Assembly (NCBI GenBank): GCA_015243575.1
Contig: CP042469.1
Location: 620,001-684,000 of the forward strand
Source of the DNA: Clostridiales bacterium
GTDB taxonomy: Bacteria; Bacillota; Clostridia; Peptostreptococcales; Anaerovoracaceae
Reading direction: 5' to 3'
Length of the DNA stretch: 64,000 bases
Part shown: one piece after another, positions 1 through 8,776 of the stretch
How the letters are laid out: every line of letters starts with the position of its first letter
Position numbering within the stretch: position 1 is the stretch's first letter
The notes under the pieces: generated by a model
Database searches by the model: none
What the model saw: the letters and a program-made list of their open reading frames with translations, nothing else
Told to the model about the DNA's origin: nothing
Program-made: the position numbers and the translations under genes

Positions 1-34
1 GTTCTCTCGGATGATGCCATACGACTTCAGAAAC

Positions 35-859
35 TTATCTTTGTGAAGCATGCCATTTGATGGCCTTGCGTTCTACCAGTATGATGATGCAGTAGAAAAG
101 TACTCCTGCCAGCGATGCCACTACAATGTAGGACCAGCCCATGGCCATTTCAGCTTTTCTCAGATGATCCTTGATTCCAAAGCCCAGCCCCGAAGTGGAG
201 GTAGCGAAATATTCGCTGATAATCGCTGCGATAATTGCTGCTGCGATGTTGATCTTGGATGCAGTAAAAATATAGGGCAAGCAGTTAGGGAACCGCAGCT
301 TTCGAAAAATGGTAAAGGGGCTTGCAGCTACTGTATGCATCAGATCCAGAGAGTAAGGCTTCAAGTTATTTAAACCACTGTATGCATTGATGGCCATTGC
401 CGCCATGCACACGATGGTTACAACACCAATCTTCTGATACATGCCGTCAGTAAACCAACAGTTCATGATGGCTGACAGGGCAACGATGGGCACTGCATTG
501 AAGGCAGAAACGATGACCATACCGCCATAGCCCCATTTGGGCAGACAGGTTGCAAGTGCAGCAATACCAAAGCCTAGCAGAGATCCCAGGAGCATCCCGA
601 TGAGCGCACCGGATAGCGTTACTTTTGCATCCAATAGGGTCTTCGTCAGATTTTTTTGCAGGGTTTCCAAAATCTGAAGCGGAACCGGAAGCTGAAATGG
701 TTTCAGATCCAGCAGCTGATGGAAGATTCCTGCCTGCCACACGACCAGAAATGCTGCTCCAAAAAGCAGAGGCCAAAGTATGGACTTAAGATGTGCTCCT
801 CTGTCAAATCCGCTGCTGATGACACTCTGGTTGTTGATTACATTTTGATTGCTTCTCAT
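35..859 (-). CDS. ABC transporter permease (SsuC/TauC type)
   Basis: A 274-residue inner-membrane permease of the nitrate/sulfonate/taurine (NitT/TauT) class. Several hydrophobic segments are visible, and the conserved cytoplasmic EAA-like loop lies in the second half (TVAASPFTIFRKLRFP followed by LPYIF), where it would contact the ATPase. The ATG overlaps the stop of the upstream permease, so the two are translationally coupled. It is the last gene of a three-gene set (ATPase, permease, permease); no substrate-binding protein is visible and one may lie beyond the window start. Substrate cannot be told from sequence; the family also imports pyrimidine and vitamin precursors, and the neighbouring PucR regulator fits a nitrogen or nucleobase compound (inference). 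Confidence 0.88.
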   Translation of the reverse strand: MRSNQNVINNQSVISSGFDRGAHLKSILWPLLFGAAFLVVWQAGIFHQLLDLKPFQLPVPLQILETLQKNLTKTLLDAKVTLSGALIGMLLGSLLGFGIAALATCLPKWGYGGMVIVSAFNAVPIVALSAIMNCWFTDGMYQKIGVVTIVCMAAMAINAYSGLNNLKPYSLDLMHTVAASPFTIFRKLRFPNCLPYIFTASKINIAAAIIAAIISEYFATSTSGLGFGIKDHLRKAEMAMGWSYIVVASLAGVLFYCIIILVERKAIKWHASQR

Positions 860-1662
860 GATGCATCACCTTCCTTTCTAACCGCAGCTCGTTTCCAGGG
901 AAGGAGGAGTTTTTCCAGAAGGTTGACGATATGAAAGCTGATAATCCCCATAAATGCACTGGTCAGCACAGAAGCCCAGAATATATCGGAAGAACTGGAA
1001 TATAGGGAATATAAAATCTTAACACCAATGCCGCTTGAGGATCCAAGCATATCAACCAGGATGGAAGCCGTTACTGCCATAGGAGCGGTTATTTTCAAGC
1101 CCGTAAAAAGATAGGGCATGGAAAAAGGAAACATCAGCTTTCTATATACGCTGAATTTGCTTGCTGCGATGGAATAAAGCAGGTCTTTTTTATCTTGCTC
1201 CACACTTTTCAGTCCGCTGAGCATGTTGACGGCCACGGGAAAGAAGGTGATATAAGCTGCGATGATGATTCTTGAGGCATTCATATCTCTCACGATATTA
1301 AAGATGATGGGGGCAAGGCCCAGCACCGGAATCATCTGGGATATGATCAAATAGGGAAAGGCGATGCGTTCTGCGACTTTTGACAGGCTCATTATGACTG
1401 CCAGAAGAATCCCTACCCCTGCACCGATGAAAAAGCCAAGAGCCGCTCTTGAAAATGTGACACCGCCTGCCTCCAGCAGCGGCTGCCAATTTGCGGCAAA
1501 GGTGGCAATCACGGTATGCAAGTAAGGAAGTTTGGTTGCGGCTGTATCGGGACCAAGCGTCTTCACAAGCAGAAAAGAGACGAATTCCCAGATAAGAATG
1601 AAACCGAGAAGCCATACGGCAGCTACGATTCTCCTGTTTTTCTGGCTGATGACTTCAGGCAT
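856..1662 (-). CDS. ABC transporter permease (SsuC/TauC type)
   Basis: A 268-residue membrane permease paralogous to the next gene in the operon. It has about six hydrophobic segments and the EAA-like loop LYSIAASKFSVYRKLMFP followed by MPYLF. Two different permeases with one ATPase suggest a heterodimeric channel. The ATG lies three bases past the ATPase stop codon (a TAG), with a GAGGGGGTG ribosome site inside the end of the ATPase gene, so expression is coupled. Substrate unknown. Confidence 0.88.
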   Translation of the reverse strand: MPEVISQKNRRIVAAVWLLGFILIWEFVSFLLVKTLGPDTAATKLPYLHTVIATFAANWQPLLEAGGVTFSRAALGFFIGAGVGILLAVIMSLSKVAERIAFPYLIISQMIPVLGLAPIIFNIVRDMNASRIIIAAYITFFPVAVNMLSGLKSVEQDKKDLLYSIAASKFSVYRKLMFPFSMPYLFTGLKITAPMAVTASILVDMLGSSSGIGVKILYSLYSSSSDIFWASVLTSAFMGIISFHIVNLLEKLLLPWKRAAVRKEGDAS

Positions 1663-1664
1663 AC

Positions 1665-2435
1665 CTACACCCCCTCAAAGCTTCTTCTTATTTTTGAAAC
1701 CAGTGCATAAAACTCTGGGGTTTCTCTTAAATGACCTTCACGTGGTCGTGGCAGGTCGATGTCAATTACTGCTGACAGTCTGCCCGGATGAGGGGAAAGA
1801 ACCACAACCCGATCGGATAGGAAGACTGACTCCGGGATGTTATGAGTAACAAAGATGACGGTTTTGCTCGTCTTGCTCCAGATATTCAGCAGATCCTCAT
1901 TCAGCTTTTCCCTTGTGAACTCATCTAAAGCGGAGAAGGGTTCATCCATCAAAAGAAAGTCTGGATTGAGAGCAAGGGCTCTGGCAATACCGACTCTTTG
2001 CTGCATTCCGCCGGAAAGCTCAAAGGGATATTTGGTTCCGAAATCCTGAAGTCCTACTAGCTCAAGCATATTGTCAATTCGCTTCGTTCTTTCTTTTTTT
2101 GGTACACCCATAATCTCCATGGGAAGACAGATGTTCTTACGCACTGTTCTCCAGTCATACAGAACGGGGTTTTGAAAGACGATGCCATATTTTTGCTGCA
2201 TTCTGATTTCTCTCGGCGTCTGACCGAGGATGGAAATACTGCCTGAAGTGGGCTGTAGCAAGTCAGCGATGATGCGAAGCAGTGTGGTTTTTCCGCAGCC
2301 CGACGGACCCAGCAGAGAGATAAATTCTCCCTCGCGGATATCCAGGCTTACGTCGTTCAAGGCTACGATGTTTTCTCCGCTGTTGACTTGATAAACCATG
2401 CTTACATTTTTTAATTGAATTTCAGGCACACTCAT
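1665..2435 (-). CDS. ABC transporter ATP-binding protein (SsuB/TauB type)
   Basis: A 256-residue cytoplasmic ATPase that powers import through the two permeases downstream. Walker A is GPSGCGKTTL at residues 43-52, the ABC signature is LSGGMQQRVGIARAL, and Walker B is FLLMDEPFSALD. I chose the ATG at 2435 because AGGAGG sits at 2445-2450. A longer frame to 2654 exists but would cross the hairpin at 2544-2576 and has no ribosome site. The gene ends in TAG. It is the first gene of the operon and follows the PucR regulator gene on the same strand. Confidence 0.92.
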   Translation of the reverse strand: MSVPEIQLKNVSMVYQVNSGENIVALNDVSLDIREGEFISLLGPSGCGKTTLLRIIADLLQPTSGSISILGQTPREIRMQQKYGIVFQNPVLYDWRTVRKNICLPMEIMGVPKKERTKRIDNMLELVGLQDFGTKYPFELSGGMQQRVGIARALALNPDFLLMDEPFSALDEFTREKLNEDLLNIWSKTSKTVIFVTHNIPESVFLSDRVVVLSPHPGRLSAVIDIDLPRPREGHLRETPEFYALVSKIRRSFEGV

Positions 2436-2543
2436 GATGGAAAACCTCCTAACAGTTTCAATCGTTCCTTTCACTTTGAACAAATTGCATGATTCAATTT
2501 GCCAAATAAAATGCCATGATTGAAATTGAATATGGGAATAGAA

Positions 2544-2592
2544 AAAGGGCCCTGTTGTTATCGAACAGGCCCCTTTGCCGTTTGTTTTTTTA
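2544..2592 (-). terminator. Rho-independent terminator after the pucR-like gene
   Basis: Arms of 13 bases (2544-2556 and 2564-2576) pair with one mismatch around a short loop. On the minus strand the hairpin is followed by a run of T residues; the plus strand also has a T run at 2581-2591, so it may work in both directions. It separates the regulator gene from the transporter operon. Confidence 0.7.
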
Positions 2593-2688
2593 TGTATATT
2601 TAACATAGTAACATAATTTAGATTCAATTCAACGGTCTTTGGCACAAATTCCATTGTGCCGATGCACAGATGAGCTGGATTTCAGCCA

Positions 2689-3849
2689 TCAATACAGGAT
2701 TTCCTTAATATGGTATGAAAGGAGCAGCTTCAGAGCGTCCTGATAGGTCAGCTCGCATCCTAATATCTCTTTGACGCGCTTGATTTTGTAATTGATGGTA
2801 TTTCGATGCACATATAATTCCCGTGCAGTTTCCATAACGCTGGCGTTATGATCCAGATAGCTCTTCAATGTTGCTGCATAATCTGTATCATTTTTCTCAT
2901 CAAACTCCACGAGCTTTCCTAACGTTTGCTTATAAAATCGCTTTAAAGTATTATTATCTTCAATCTCAAGCAAAAGCTGATAGAGCCCTGCCTGGTCAAA
3001 AAAGAACCGGTCAGTATCCTGTCGTTCCGCCATTTTTAAAAGGGAAACAGCTCTTCGGTGGCTCCTGTGAAGCGATTTGATTCCGGTTTCATTTACACTG
3101 ACTCCGGAACGAACTCGATAAAGACTTCCCGGCAGATTGCAGATTTCTTTCAGTTCCTCCAGTGCCTGATCCACAATCTTTTGAGGAAAACTCTGAAGGA
3201 TTGCAAGAATAACCTTATCATGTCGGAAAACATTGAATCTCTCGCTGTGACGGGCTAGAATCTTAGAAAGGTGCATTCTCAAATGCCGGTCATAAGCATC
3301 GTACTGTTCATCCCAATCGGCTTCGATGCATAGTGCGATAATGCTAAAGTCCGCTTCTGTATCAAACTCATTGCGTTCCAGTACGGATCGGTATTCATTG
3401 AGTTTTTCAGGAGAGAAGATTGCATTGCGAAAAGCGGCGGAGACCGTGATTTCGTTCTCTTCTGATTTTACTAATTTTCGGCAGAAGTCCTCAGTGATTT
3501 CCACCATTTTTGAAGTTTTGGGAATCGTAAAGACGGGCAGTGAGATTTCCCTCAAAGCAAGAAGAAGTTGTTCTGGCAGGGTAGTGATTTCCGGCCCCAA
3601 TTTGATGACCAATCCGCTGGCGTGGTGTGCATCCAGCGATTGGATAAAGTTGAATAGCCAGTCAGTTCCCTGATGGCCGACACCTGTACAAAAAACCAAT
3701 TCCTGGCCATTTAGAAAATCTGTTCCGGCTTCATTTTCCAGTCTGTGAACCCAGCTCACCAAGCGATTGCGGCTGTTTTCCCCGCTGATTTGCCGCAGAT
3801 CATATTTTTCGCCTGCGTACTTGCACAGGGAACTTAAAGTCATTGTCAT
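2689..3849 (-). CDS. PucR-family transcriptional regulator
   Basis: A 386-residue regulator with the PucR layout. An N-terminal ligand-sensing half begins MTMTLSSLCKYAGEKYDLRQ, a central GGDEF-like/activator region follows, and the C-terminal helix-turn-helix reads LYVHRNTINYKIKRVKEIL. I use the ATG at 3849 (AGGAAGAG about eight bases upstream); the frame stays open to 3957 but that extension looks non-coding. PucR proteins control purine or other nitrogen-compound catabolism and transport. The downstream ABC transporter is the obvious candidate target, which is inference. Confidence 0.88.
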   Translation of the reverse strand: MTMTLSSLCKYAGEKYDLRQISGENSRNRLVSWVHRLENEAGTDFLNGQELVFCTGVGHQGTDWLFNFIQSLDAHHASGLVIKLGPEITTLPEQLLLALREISLPVFTIPKTSKMVEITEDFCRKLVKSEENEITVSAAFRNAIFSPEKLNEYRSVLERNEFDTEADFSIIALCIEADWDEQYDAYDRHLRMHLSKILARHSERFNVFRHDKVILAILQSFPQKIVDQALEELKEICNLPGSLYRVRSGVSVNETGIKSLHRSHRRAVSLLKMAERQDTDRFFFDQAGLYQLLLEIEDNNTLKRFYKQTLGKLVEFDEKNDTDYAATLKSYLDHNASVMETARELYVHRNTINYKIKRVKEILGCELTYQDALKLLLSYHIKEILY

Positions 3850-4348
3850 TTTATTCTCTTCCTTTCTATTTTCAATCCTGTCCCTCAGTGTCAGAAAGAA
3901 TTGACACTGCGCACTTGGCTGCTTCCTTAAATTTTCGCCATTGAAAACAAAAAGCATTGAGGATTACTTTCTGAATATTCTAAAATTATACTCCCTGAAC
4001 GTTGATTCGTCCATAGAAAACCATCAAAATCCAGATGGTTCCAGCAAGGCAAACAATATCAAAGATTTGCAACACCTAAAACCTCTTAGCGGAAACCTGA
4101 GCGGCATTGGAAAATGAGGAATTCAACCGTTTGTGCGGGGTGAGCTATGTCGATTGGAATAAGAAAAATTTATAAAAACCAGATAAAAAAATTATAAAAT
4201 TATACAATAAAAATAAGGAAATGAACGATTTTCCGAGGACTAAAACAAAAAATCATACTAAAACTTCTGTAAGAAATGATATCAAGCAGAGAGCTCCCTC
4301 AGGTATGATGAAAGAGGAGAGATATCTTTATTTTTAGGAGGTAAGTGA
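3850..4348. other. Divergent intergenic region between pucR-like gene and the acs cluster
   Basis: About 500 bases without a convincing gene. The part nearest the acs cluster (about 4160-4270) is very A/T rich and probably holds its promoter, but no clear -35/-10 pair stands out. AGGAGG at 4337-4342 is the ribosome site of the first acs-cluster gene. I looked for a cobalamin riboswitch and did not recognise its conserved boxes. The G/C-richer stretch at 4075-4150 may fold but matches no RNA family I know. Confidence 0.5.
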
Positions 4349-5149
4349 ATGATTATCATAGGAGAAAAGCTCAACAGCACGCTGAAGGCGATCAGACCCG
4401 CCATCGAAAGCTATGATGCCGAGGCTGTGGCAGATCTTGCGAAAAAACAGTACGAAGCAGGGGCCACTTTTATCGACATTAACGCAGGCGTATTTGTTGA
4501 TGATGAACCAGAACGGCTGGCATGGCTTGCAAAAACAGTGCAGGAAGCAATTGATGCACCCCTTGCAATCGATTCTCCTGATGCAAACGCTATCAAAAAG
4601 GCTTTGGAGGTCAATAAAAATTCTAAAGTAATGATTAACTCAATTACCGATGAGCCGAAACGATTCAACGAGATCGCACCGCTGGTTGCTGAGTATAAAA
4701 CCAGCATCATTGCCCTTTGTATGGATTCCACCGGAATGCCTGAAACGGTGAAGGACAGAGTTTCTATTGCAGAAAGTCTCATAGAAAAATTGACAAAAGA
4801 GGGTGTTTCAATCAGCGATATTTATATCGATCCTCTCGTTCGTCCGATCAGCACAGGGATCCATTACGGAAATGTGGCCATTGAAACCATTCGTGAAGTC
4901 AAGACTCAATTCCCTGATGTTCATATTGCATGCGGCTTGAGTAATATCTCCTTTAGCCTTCCGGCAAGGAAGCTAATCAATCAGGCGTTCCTGGTAGCCG
5001 CCATCGGAGCGGGAATGGACGGAGCGATTATCGATCCTCTTGATAAAAAACTGATGTCAATGATTTATGCAAGCGAGGCCTTGTTCGGCAAGGATGACTA
5101 TTGCAGAACGTACCTGAAGAAATACAGAAGCGGTGAGATTGAGGCCTAA
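4349..5149 (+). CDS. Methyltetrahydrofolate:corrinoid methyltransferase (MtgA/AcsE-like)
   Basis: A 266-residue pterin-binding-domain protein (MetH/DHPS-like TIM barrel) that transfers methyl between tetrahydrofolate and a corrinoid protein. Family positions include the early acidic motif IDSPDAN, DPLVRP and the GLSNISFSLP segment containing the pterin-contacting Asn. It is clearly paralogous to acsE at the far end of the cluster but sequence-divergent, like the MtgA/MtqA enzymes of glycine-betaine-type systems. Strong AGGAGG upstream. As first gene of the cluster it may link foreign methyl donors, for example methylamine-charged corrinoid proteins, to folate; that role is inference. Confidence 0.85.
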   Translation: MIIIGEKLNSTLKAIRPAIESYDAEAVADLAKKQYEAGATFIDINAGVFVDDEPERLAWLAKTVQEAIDAPLAIDSPDANAIKKALEVNKNSKVMINSITDEPKRFNEIAPLVAEYKTSIIALCMDSTGMPETVKDRVSIAESLIEKLTKEGVSISDIYIDPLVRPISTGIHYGNVAIETIREVKTQFPDVHIACGLSNISFSLPARKLINQAFLVAAIGAGMDGAIIDPLDKKLMSMIYASEALFGKDDYCRTYLKKYRSGEIEA

Positions 5150-5164
5150 CTTTTATGAAATCGC

Positions 5165-5217
5165 ACGATTAAAACTTAATCTGTTATGAAACAGAGCGAT
5201 TTAAGTTAGTCTTCTGC
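5165..5217 (+). promoter_or_regulatory. Intergenic hairpin
   Basis: TCTGTT and AACAGA form an inner stem flanked by AACTTAA/TTAAGTT arms, with unpaired bases in between. It lies between the first two genes of the cluster and has no T run, so it is more likely an mRNA-processing or stability element than a terminator. Confidence 0.35.
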
Positions 5218-5263
5218 AAAAGAAAGCGTAAAACAGAATTAATAGATACATACGGAGGTTCAA

Positions 5264-5935
5264 ATGAAGCAGGATTCCAACCTGGCAAAGGCATATCTGG
5301 AGGCCTATGAAAAGGCGTGCCTTGCTCTTCTTGCATGTGACAGTGAGATGGTCTGCCAGAATACGAAAGCTGTTTTTGAGGCGGATAAAAGCACCTATGT
5401 GATACGGTACTTCAATCAGGAATACCGTATCAAATGTACGGACGGGTATTTCGTCTTTGATCAGGAACCTTCCGAACTTTCCATCACAGAACAAGTATTA
5501 GTACTTCATTATCTGATCAATGCAAAACCAAGACCCATGACCGGCAGAACCATATCATTTCTGGAAGTGCCAAAGGGCGGATCGATCTATCATGCAACCT
5601 TTAAGAAAAGGGCGGTCGATCCGCTGGTGCAAACTTTCTCCGGAAACCTGGGTGGATTGATCAATGCCGCTGAGGCGCTCGGTGGCAGGCCGGAGACCTT
5701 TGGGGATGCCAGTTTCTCCGTGTTCATATTTCCTTATGTTCCCGTTACTTACGTCCTTTGGCAGGGGGATGAGGAGATCGCATCATCGGGAACCATCCTA
5801 TTTGATGCATCCGTTTCGGATTTTTTACCAACGGAGGATCTGGTGTTGGCAGCAAGCTATGGTACCTATCGGCTGATAGGAGAACACAAGAAGAATCAAA
5901 CAGTGAAGTCCGAAGACAAGATGATTTTTCAGTAA
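5264..5935 (+). CDS. DUF3786 domain protein
   Basis: A 223-residue soluble protein resembling the DUF3786 family, found beside CODH/ACS and corrinoid genes in anaerobes; its function is not established. Visible features are an N-terminal helical part, the segment EVPKGGSIYHATFKKRAVDPL, and a C-terminal half with FIFPYVPVTYVLWQGDEE and LPTEDLVLAASYG. Only one conserved-looking Cys pair is near the N-terminus, so it is not obviously an iron-sulfur protein. GGAGG precedes the ATG. Position between a methyltransferase and the nickel ATPase suggests a role in corrinoid or CODH/ACS function (inference). Confidence 0.7.
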   Translation: MKQDSNLAKAYLEAYEKACLALLACDSEMVCQNTKAVFEADKSTYVIRYFNQEYRIKCTDGYFVFDQEPSELSITEQVLVLHYLINAKPRPMTGRTISFLEVPKGGSIYHATFKKRAVDPLVQTFSGNLGGLINAAEALGGRPETFGDASFSVFIFPYVPVTYVLWQGDEEIASSGTILFDASVSDFLPTEDLVLAASYGTYRLIGEHKKNQTVKSEDKMIFQ

Positions 5936-5954
5936 GTCAAGAAAGGATAGGACT

Positions 5955-6713
5955 ATGAAAATAGCCATATCAGGTAAGGGCGGAGTAGGAAAGACAACCA
6001 TCGCATCCAATATTGCCAAGCTGTTTCAAAAAGAAGGATTTCAAGTATATGCTGTGGATGCGGATGCTGACAGCAGTCTGGGGCTTGCGCTGGGAATCGA
6101 CGAAGCAGAGCTTAATGAGATCAAACCCATGATCGAAATGAAGGAACTCATTGGTCAGCTTTCCGGTGAAGGAGCCCTTTACACGTTAAATCCCAGAGTG
6201 GACTCGGTGATTCGCAGCTACAGCATCGATGCTTGCGGAATTCGTTTTCTTCGCATGGGAGGTGTAAAAAAAGGAGGATCCTCCTGTTACTGCCGGGAGA
6301 ACACATTTTTGAAAGCATTAATGAATGCTTTGATCATGGATACTAAGGAAATCGTAATTCTTGATATGGGCGCAGGAATCGAACATCTGACAAGAGGAAC
6401 ATCTGCCAACGTTGATTTAATGCTGGTGGTCACAGAACCTGGCAGGTCCAGTGTTCAGACAGCTCGAACCGTGGAGAGCCTTGCAAGAGAGCTGGGCATT
6501 CATGAGATCAGATTTATCGCCAATAAAGTCAGAAGCGAAAGAGAAAAAGACTTTATTTTGTCAAATTTCAGTCAGGAAGAACTTCTTGGCATTTTGGGGT
6601 ATGATGAGGAAATCGCAGAGAAATCAATGGGATATGGGCAGAAGCCCGATGCCGTCGATACGCAGGAATTGGAAGACCTATTATATAAAGTAGTAACTCA
6701 AGCAAAATCTTAA
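5955..6713 (+). CDS. CooC/AcsF-type nickel-insertion ATPase
   Basis: A 252-residue MinD/CooC-family ATPase. The deviant P-loop GKGGVGKTT is at residues 7-15, AVDADADSSLGLALG follows, and a CxC-bearing segment SSCYCREN lies near residue 112. In CooC such a CxC binds nickel at the dimer interface. It is expected to help insert nickel into CODH or acetyl-CoA synthase, whose genes follow immediately. A second, distinct CooC-like ATPase is at 14394. Confidence 0.9.
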   Translation: MKIAISGKGGVGKTTIASNIAKLFQKEGFQVYAVDADADSSLGLALGIDEAELNEIKPMIEMKELIGQLSGEGALYTLNPRVDSVIRSYSIDACGIRFLRMGGVKKGGSSCYCRENTFLKALMNALIMDTKEIVILDMGAGIEHLTRGTSANVDLMLVVTEPGRSSVQTARTVESLARELGIHEIRFIANKVRSEREKDFILSNFSQEELLGILGYDEEIAEKSMGYGQKPDAVDTQELEDLLYKVVTQAKS

Positions 6714-6797
6714 TTAGTACTAACATCAAAAAATTACAGACAAATATTGAATAAGCGTATTCATGAAGAATAACAAGATATCATGGAGGTATTGAAT

Positions 6798-8765
6798 ATG
6801 TCAACAGCTGAATTTGAAAAAAGGACAGTTGACCCGGCAGCAGCAGAAATGCTGACGGCTGCTGGGGAAGCGCAGATCTTGACCTCTTGGGACCGTTATA
6901 AAGCGCAGCAGCCTCAATGTAAATTTGGATTGACGGGAATCTGCTGCCGCATTTGTATTCAGGGGCCATGCAGAATCATTCCATCCAGGCCGGGTCAGGA
7001 CAAAGGTATTTGCGGTGCCTCAGCATATACCATCGTTGCAAGAAATCTTGTCAGGTACATAGCAGGCGGAGCTTCTGCTCATTCCGATCACGGAAGAGAG
7101 ATCGCCTATACGCTGCTGCATACTGCAGAGGGGCATGCCAAGGATTATAAAATAACAGACGGAAAAAAACTGATTCAGGTTGCTGAGAAAATTGGCGTTG
7201 CCACAGAGGGAAGAGACGAGATCGAGATCGCAAAGGATGTGGCAGTGAAAGCGCTTGAAGACTTTGGAAAGTACGATCACGAACCATGTACATGGCTTAA
7301 CGCGACCATCGACGAGGAGCGCAGGCTGAAATTTAAACATACAAATATTGCACCCACGGCCATTGACCGGGCCATTGCACAGCTTTTACATCAGACCCAT
7401 ATCGGTACTGATGCGGACCCTGTCAACATTATCTTCGGCGGTCTGAAAGCTGCCCTTGCGGATTACACCGGAATGTCTCTTGCTACGGATCTGACAGACG
7501 TTCTATTCGGTACACCCCAGCCTGTTTTGACGGAAGCAAATCTGGGTGTCCTGGATGCGGAAAAGGTGAATGTTGCAGTTCACGGTCATAATCCGCTCTT
7601 GAGCCAGATGGTCGTTTATGCTGCGAGAGAGCTGGAAAAGGAAGCAGTGGCTGCGGGAGCCAAAGGCATCAATCTGGTGGGAATCTGCTGTACCGGAAAC
7701 GAGGTCCTCATGAGAGAAGGAATTCCCACTGCGTCCAATTTCGGGTCACAGGAGCTTGTCATCATGACTGGCGCTCTGGATGCAATGATTATGGACGTTC
7801 AATGTATCTCGCCCGGTGTCAAGGATCTTTGCAACTGTTTCCATACCATGCTGATTACCACTTCAAACATTTCCAAGGTTCCAGGCTCGGTTCACATTGA
7901 GTTTAACGAGACCACGGCAATGGAGGATGCAAAAAAAATCGTAAAGCTGGCAATCGCGCAGTACGGCAAGAGAAGGCCGGAGCGTGTTAAAATACCGCAA
8001 TTAAAAAAACAGGTTGTGGGCGGCTTTTCTTATGAAGCCCTAATCGATCTCTTTGCAAAAATCAATCCCGATTCACCCATCAGTGTTCTGACAGATGCCA
8101 TCGCTGCCGGTGAAATTAAGGGAGTCTGTGCTTTTGCAGGATGTAATAATCAGAAGACCATCCATGATCATGCGACCATAACCATCGCAAAGGAGCTGGC
8201 GAAAAAGGATGTTTTCCTGGTCTCTACGGGTTGTGCCGCCGGTGCCCTTGCAAAGGCCGGGCTGCTTTCCACAGAGGGAGTGGAAGCCTTTGCCGGCCCA
8301 GGATTGAAAAAATTTATCAAGCGTCTTGAGGAACATTCGGGTCTGAATGCAGGACTGCCATTGGTATACCACATGGGTTCCTGCGTAGATAACTCGAGAG
8401 TCGCAAGGCTGTGGAGCAATATGGCTAAGAACATGAACATTCCCGTGCCGCAGCTGCCCTTTGTAGCCAGTGCGCCGGAAGCCATGTCGGAAAAGTCCAT
8501 CTCCATCGGTTCCTGGGTCATTACCATGGGAATCCCATGTCATGTAGGGGTTATGCCTCCTCTGGAAGGCAGTGAGCTGGTCCATGGTGTAACTACAAAA
8601 ATCGCAAGAGACGTCTTCGGCGGATATTTTATTTTTGAAACAGATCCTGAAAAAGCAGCTGAGAAGCTCTATGAAAGAATTGAAAAGCGGGGATGGAAGC
8701 TCCGCGTGCATAAAACGGCGGCGGAGAAATATAACAGCTCTCCAGCGCGGGTTTACGAAGGATAG
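6798..8765 (+). CDS. acsA: Carbon monoxide dehydrogenase catalytic subunit (CODH)
   Basis: A 655-residue nickel-iron CODH beta subunit that interconverts CO2 and CO for acetyl-CoA synthesis. The N-terminal cysteine cluster motif CKFGLTGICCRICIQGPCR carries ligands of the B and D clusters; the C-cluster regions GICCTGNE, CAFAGCNN, STGCAAG and MGSCVDNSR are all present. I prefer the ATG at 6798 because GGAGGT lies seven bases before it; an in-frame ATG at 6783 precedes that site. The gene ends in TAG that is part of the TAGGAGGGG ribosome site of acsB. Confidence 0.97.
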   Translation: MSTAEFEKRTVDPAAAEMLTAAGEAQILTSWDRYKAQQPQCKFGLTGICCRICIQGPCRIIPSRPGQDKGICGASAYTIVARNLVRYIAGGASAHSDHGREIAYTLLHTAEGHAKDYKITDGKKLIQVAEKIGVATEGRDEIEIAKDVAVKALEDFGKYDHEPCTWLNATIDEERRLKFKHTNIAPTAIDRAIAQLLHQTHIGTDADPVNIIFGGLKAALADYTGMSLATDLTDVLFGTPQPVLTEANLGVLDAEKVNVAVHGHNPLLSQMVVYAARELEKEAVAAGAKGINLVGICCTGNEVLMREGIPTASNFGSQELVIMTGALDAMIMDVQCISPGVKDLCNCFHTMLITTSNISKVPGSVHIEFNETTAMEDAKKIVKLAIAQYGKRRPERVKIPQLKKQVVGGFSYEALIDLFAKINPDSPISVLTDAIAAGEIKGVCAFAGCNNQKTIHDHATITIAKELAKKDVFLVSTGCAAGALAKAGLLSTEGVEAFAGPGLKKFIKRLEEHSGLNAGLPLVYHMGSCVDNSRVARLWSNMAKNMNIPVPQLPFVASAPEAMSEKSISIGSWVITMGIPCHVGVMPPLEGSELVHGVTTKIARDVFGGYFIFETDPEKAAEKLYERIEKRGWKLRVHKTAAEKYNSSPARVYEG

Positions 8766-8776
8766 GAGGGGAAATC

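Noticed and set aside
3958-4348. Cobalamin riboswitch upstream of the acs cluster
   Set aside because: I could not find the conserved B12-box or a convincing core; a covariance model search would decide.
8073-8711. 212-codon antisense frame opposite acsA
   Set aside because: Shadow of a strongly conserved gene; composition (His, Phe, Cys rich) is not protein-like.
8763-8765. Functional readthrough of the acsA amber
   Set aside because: The frame after it runs only about 27 codons in an overlapping frame of acsB and matches nothing; TAG here is part of the ribosome site TAGGAGGGG.
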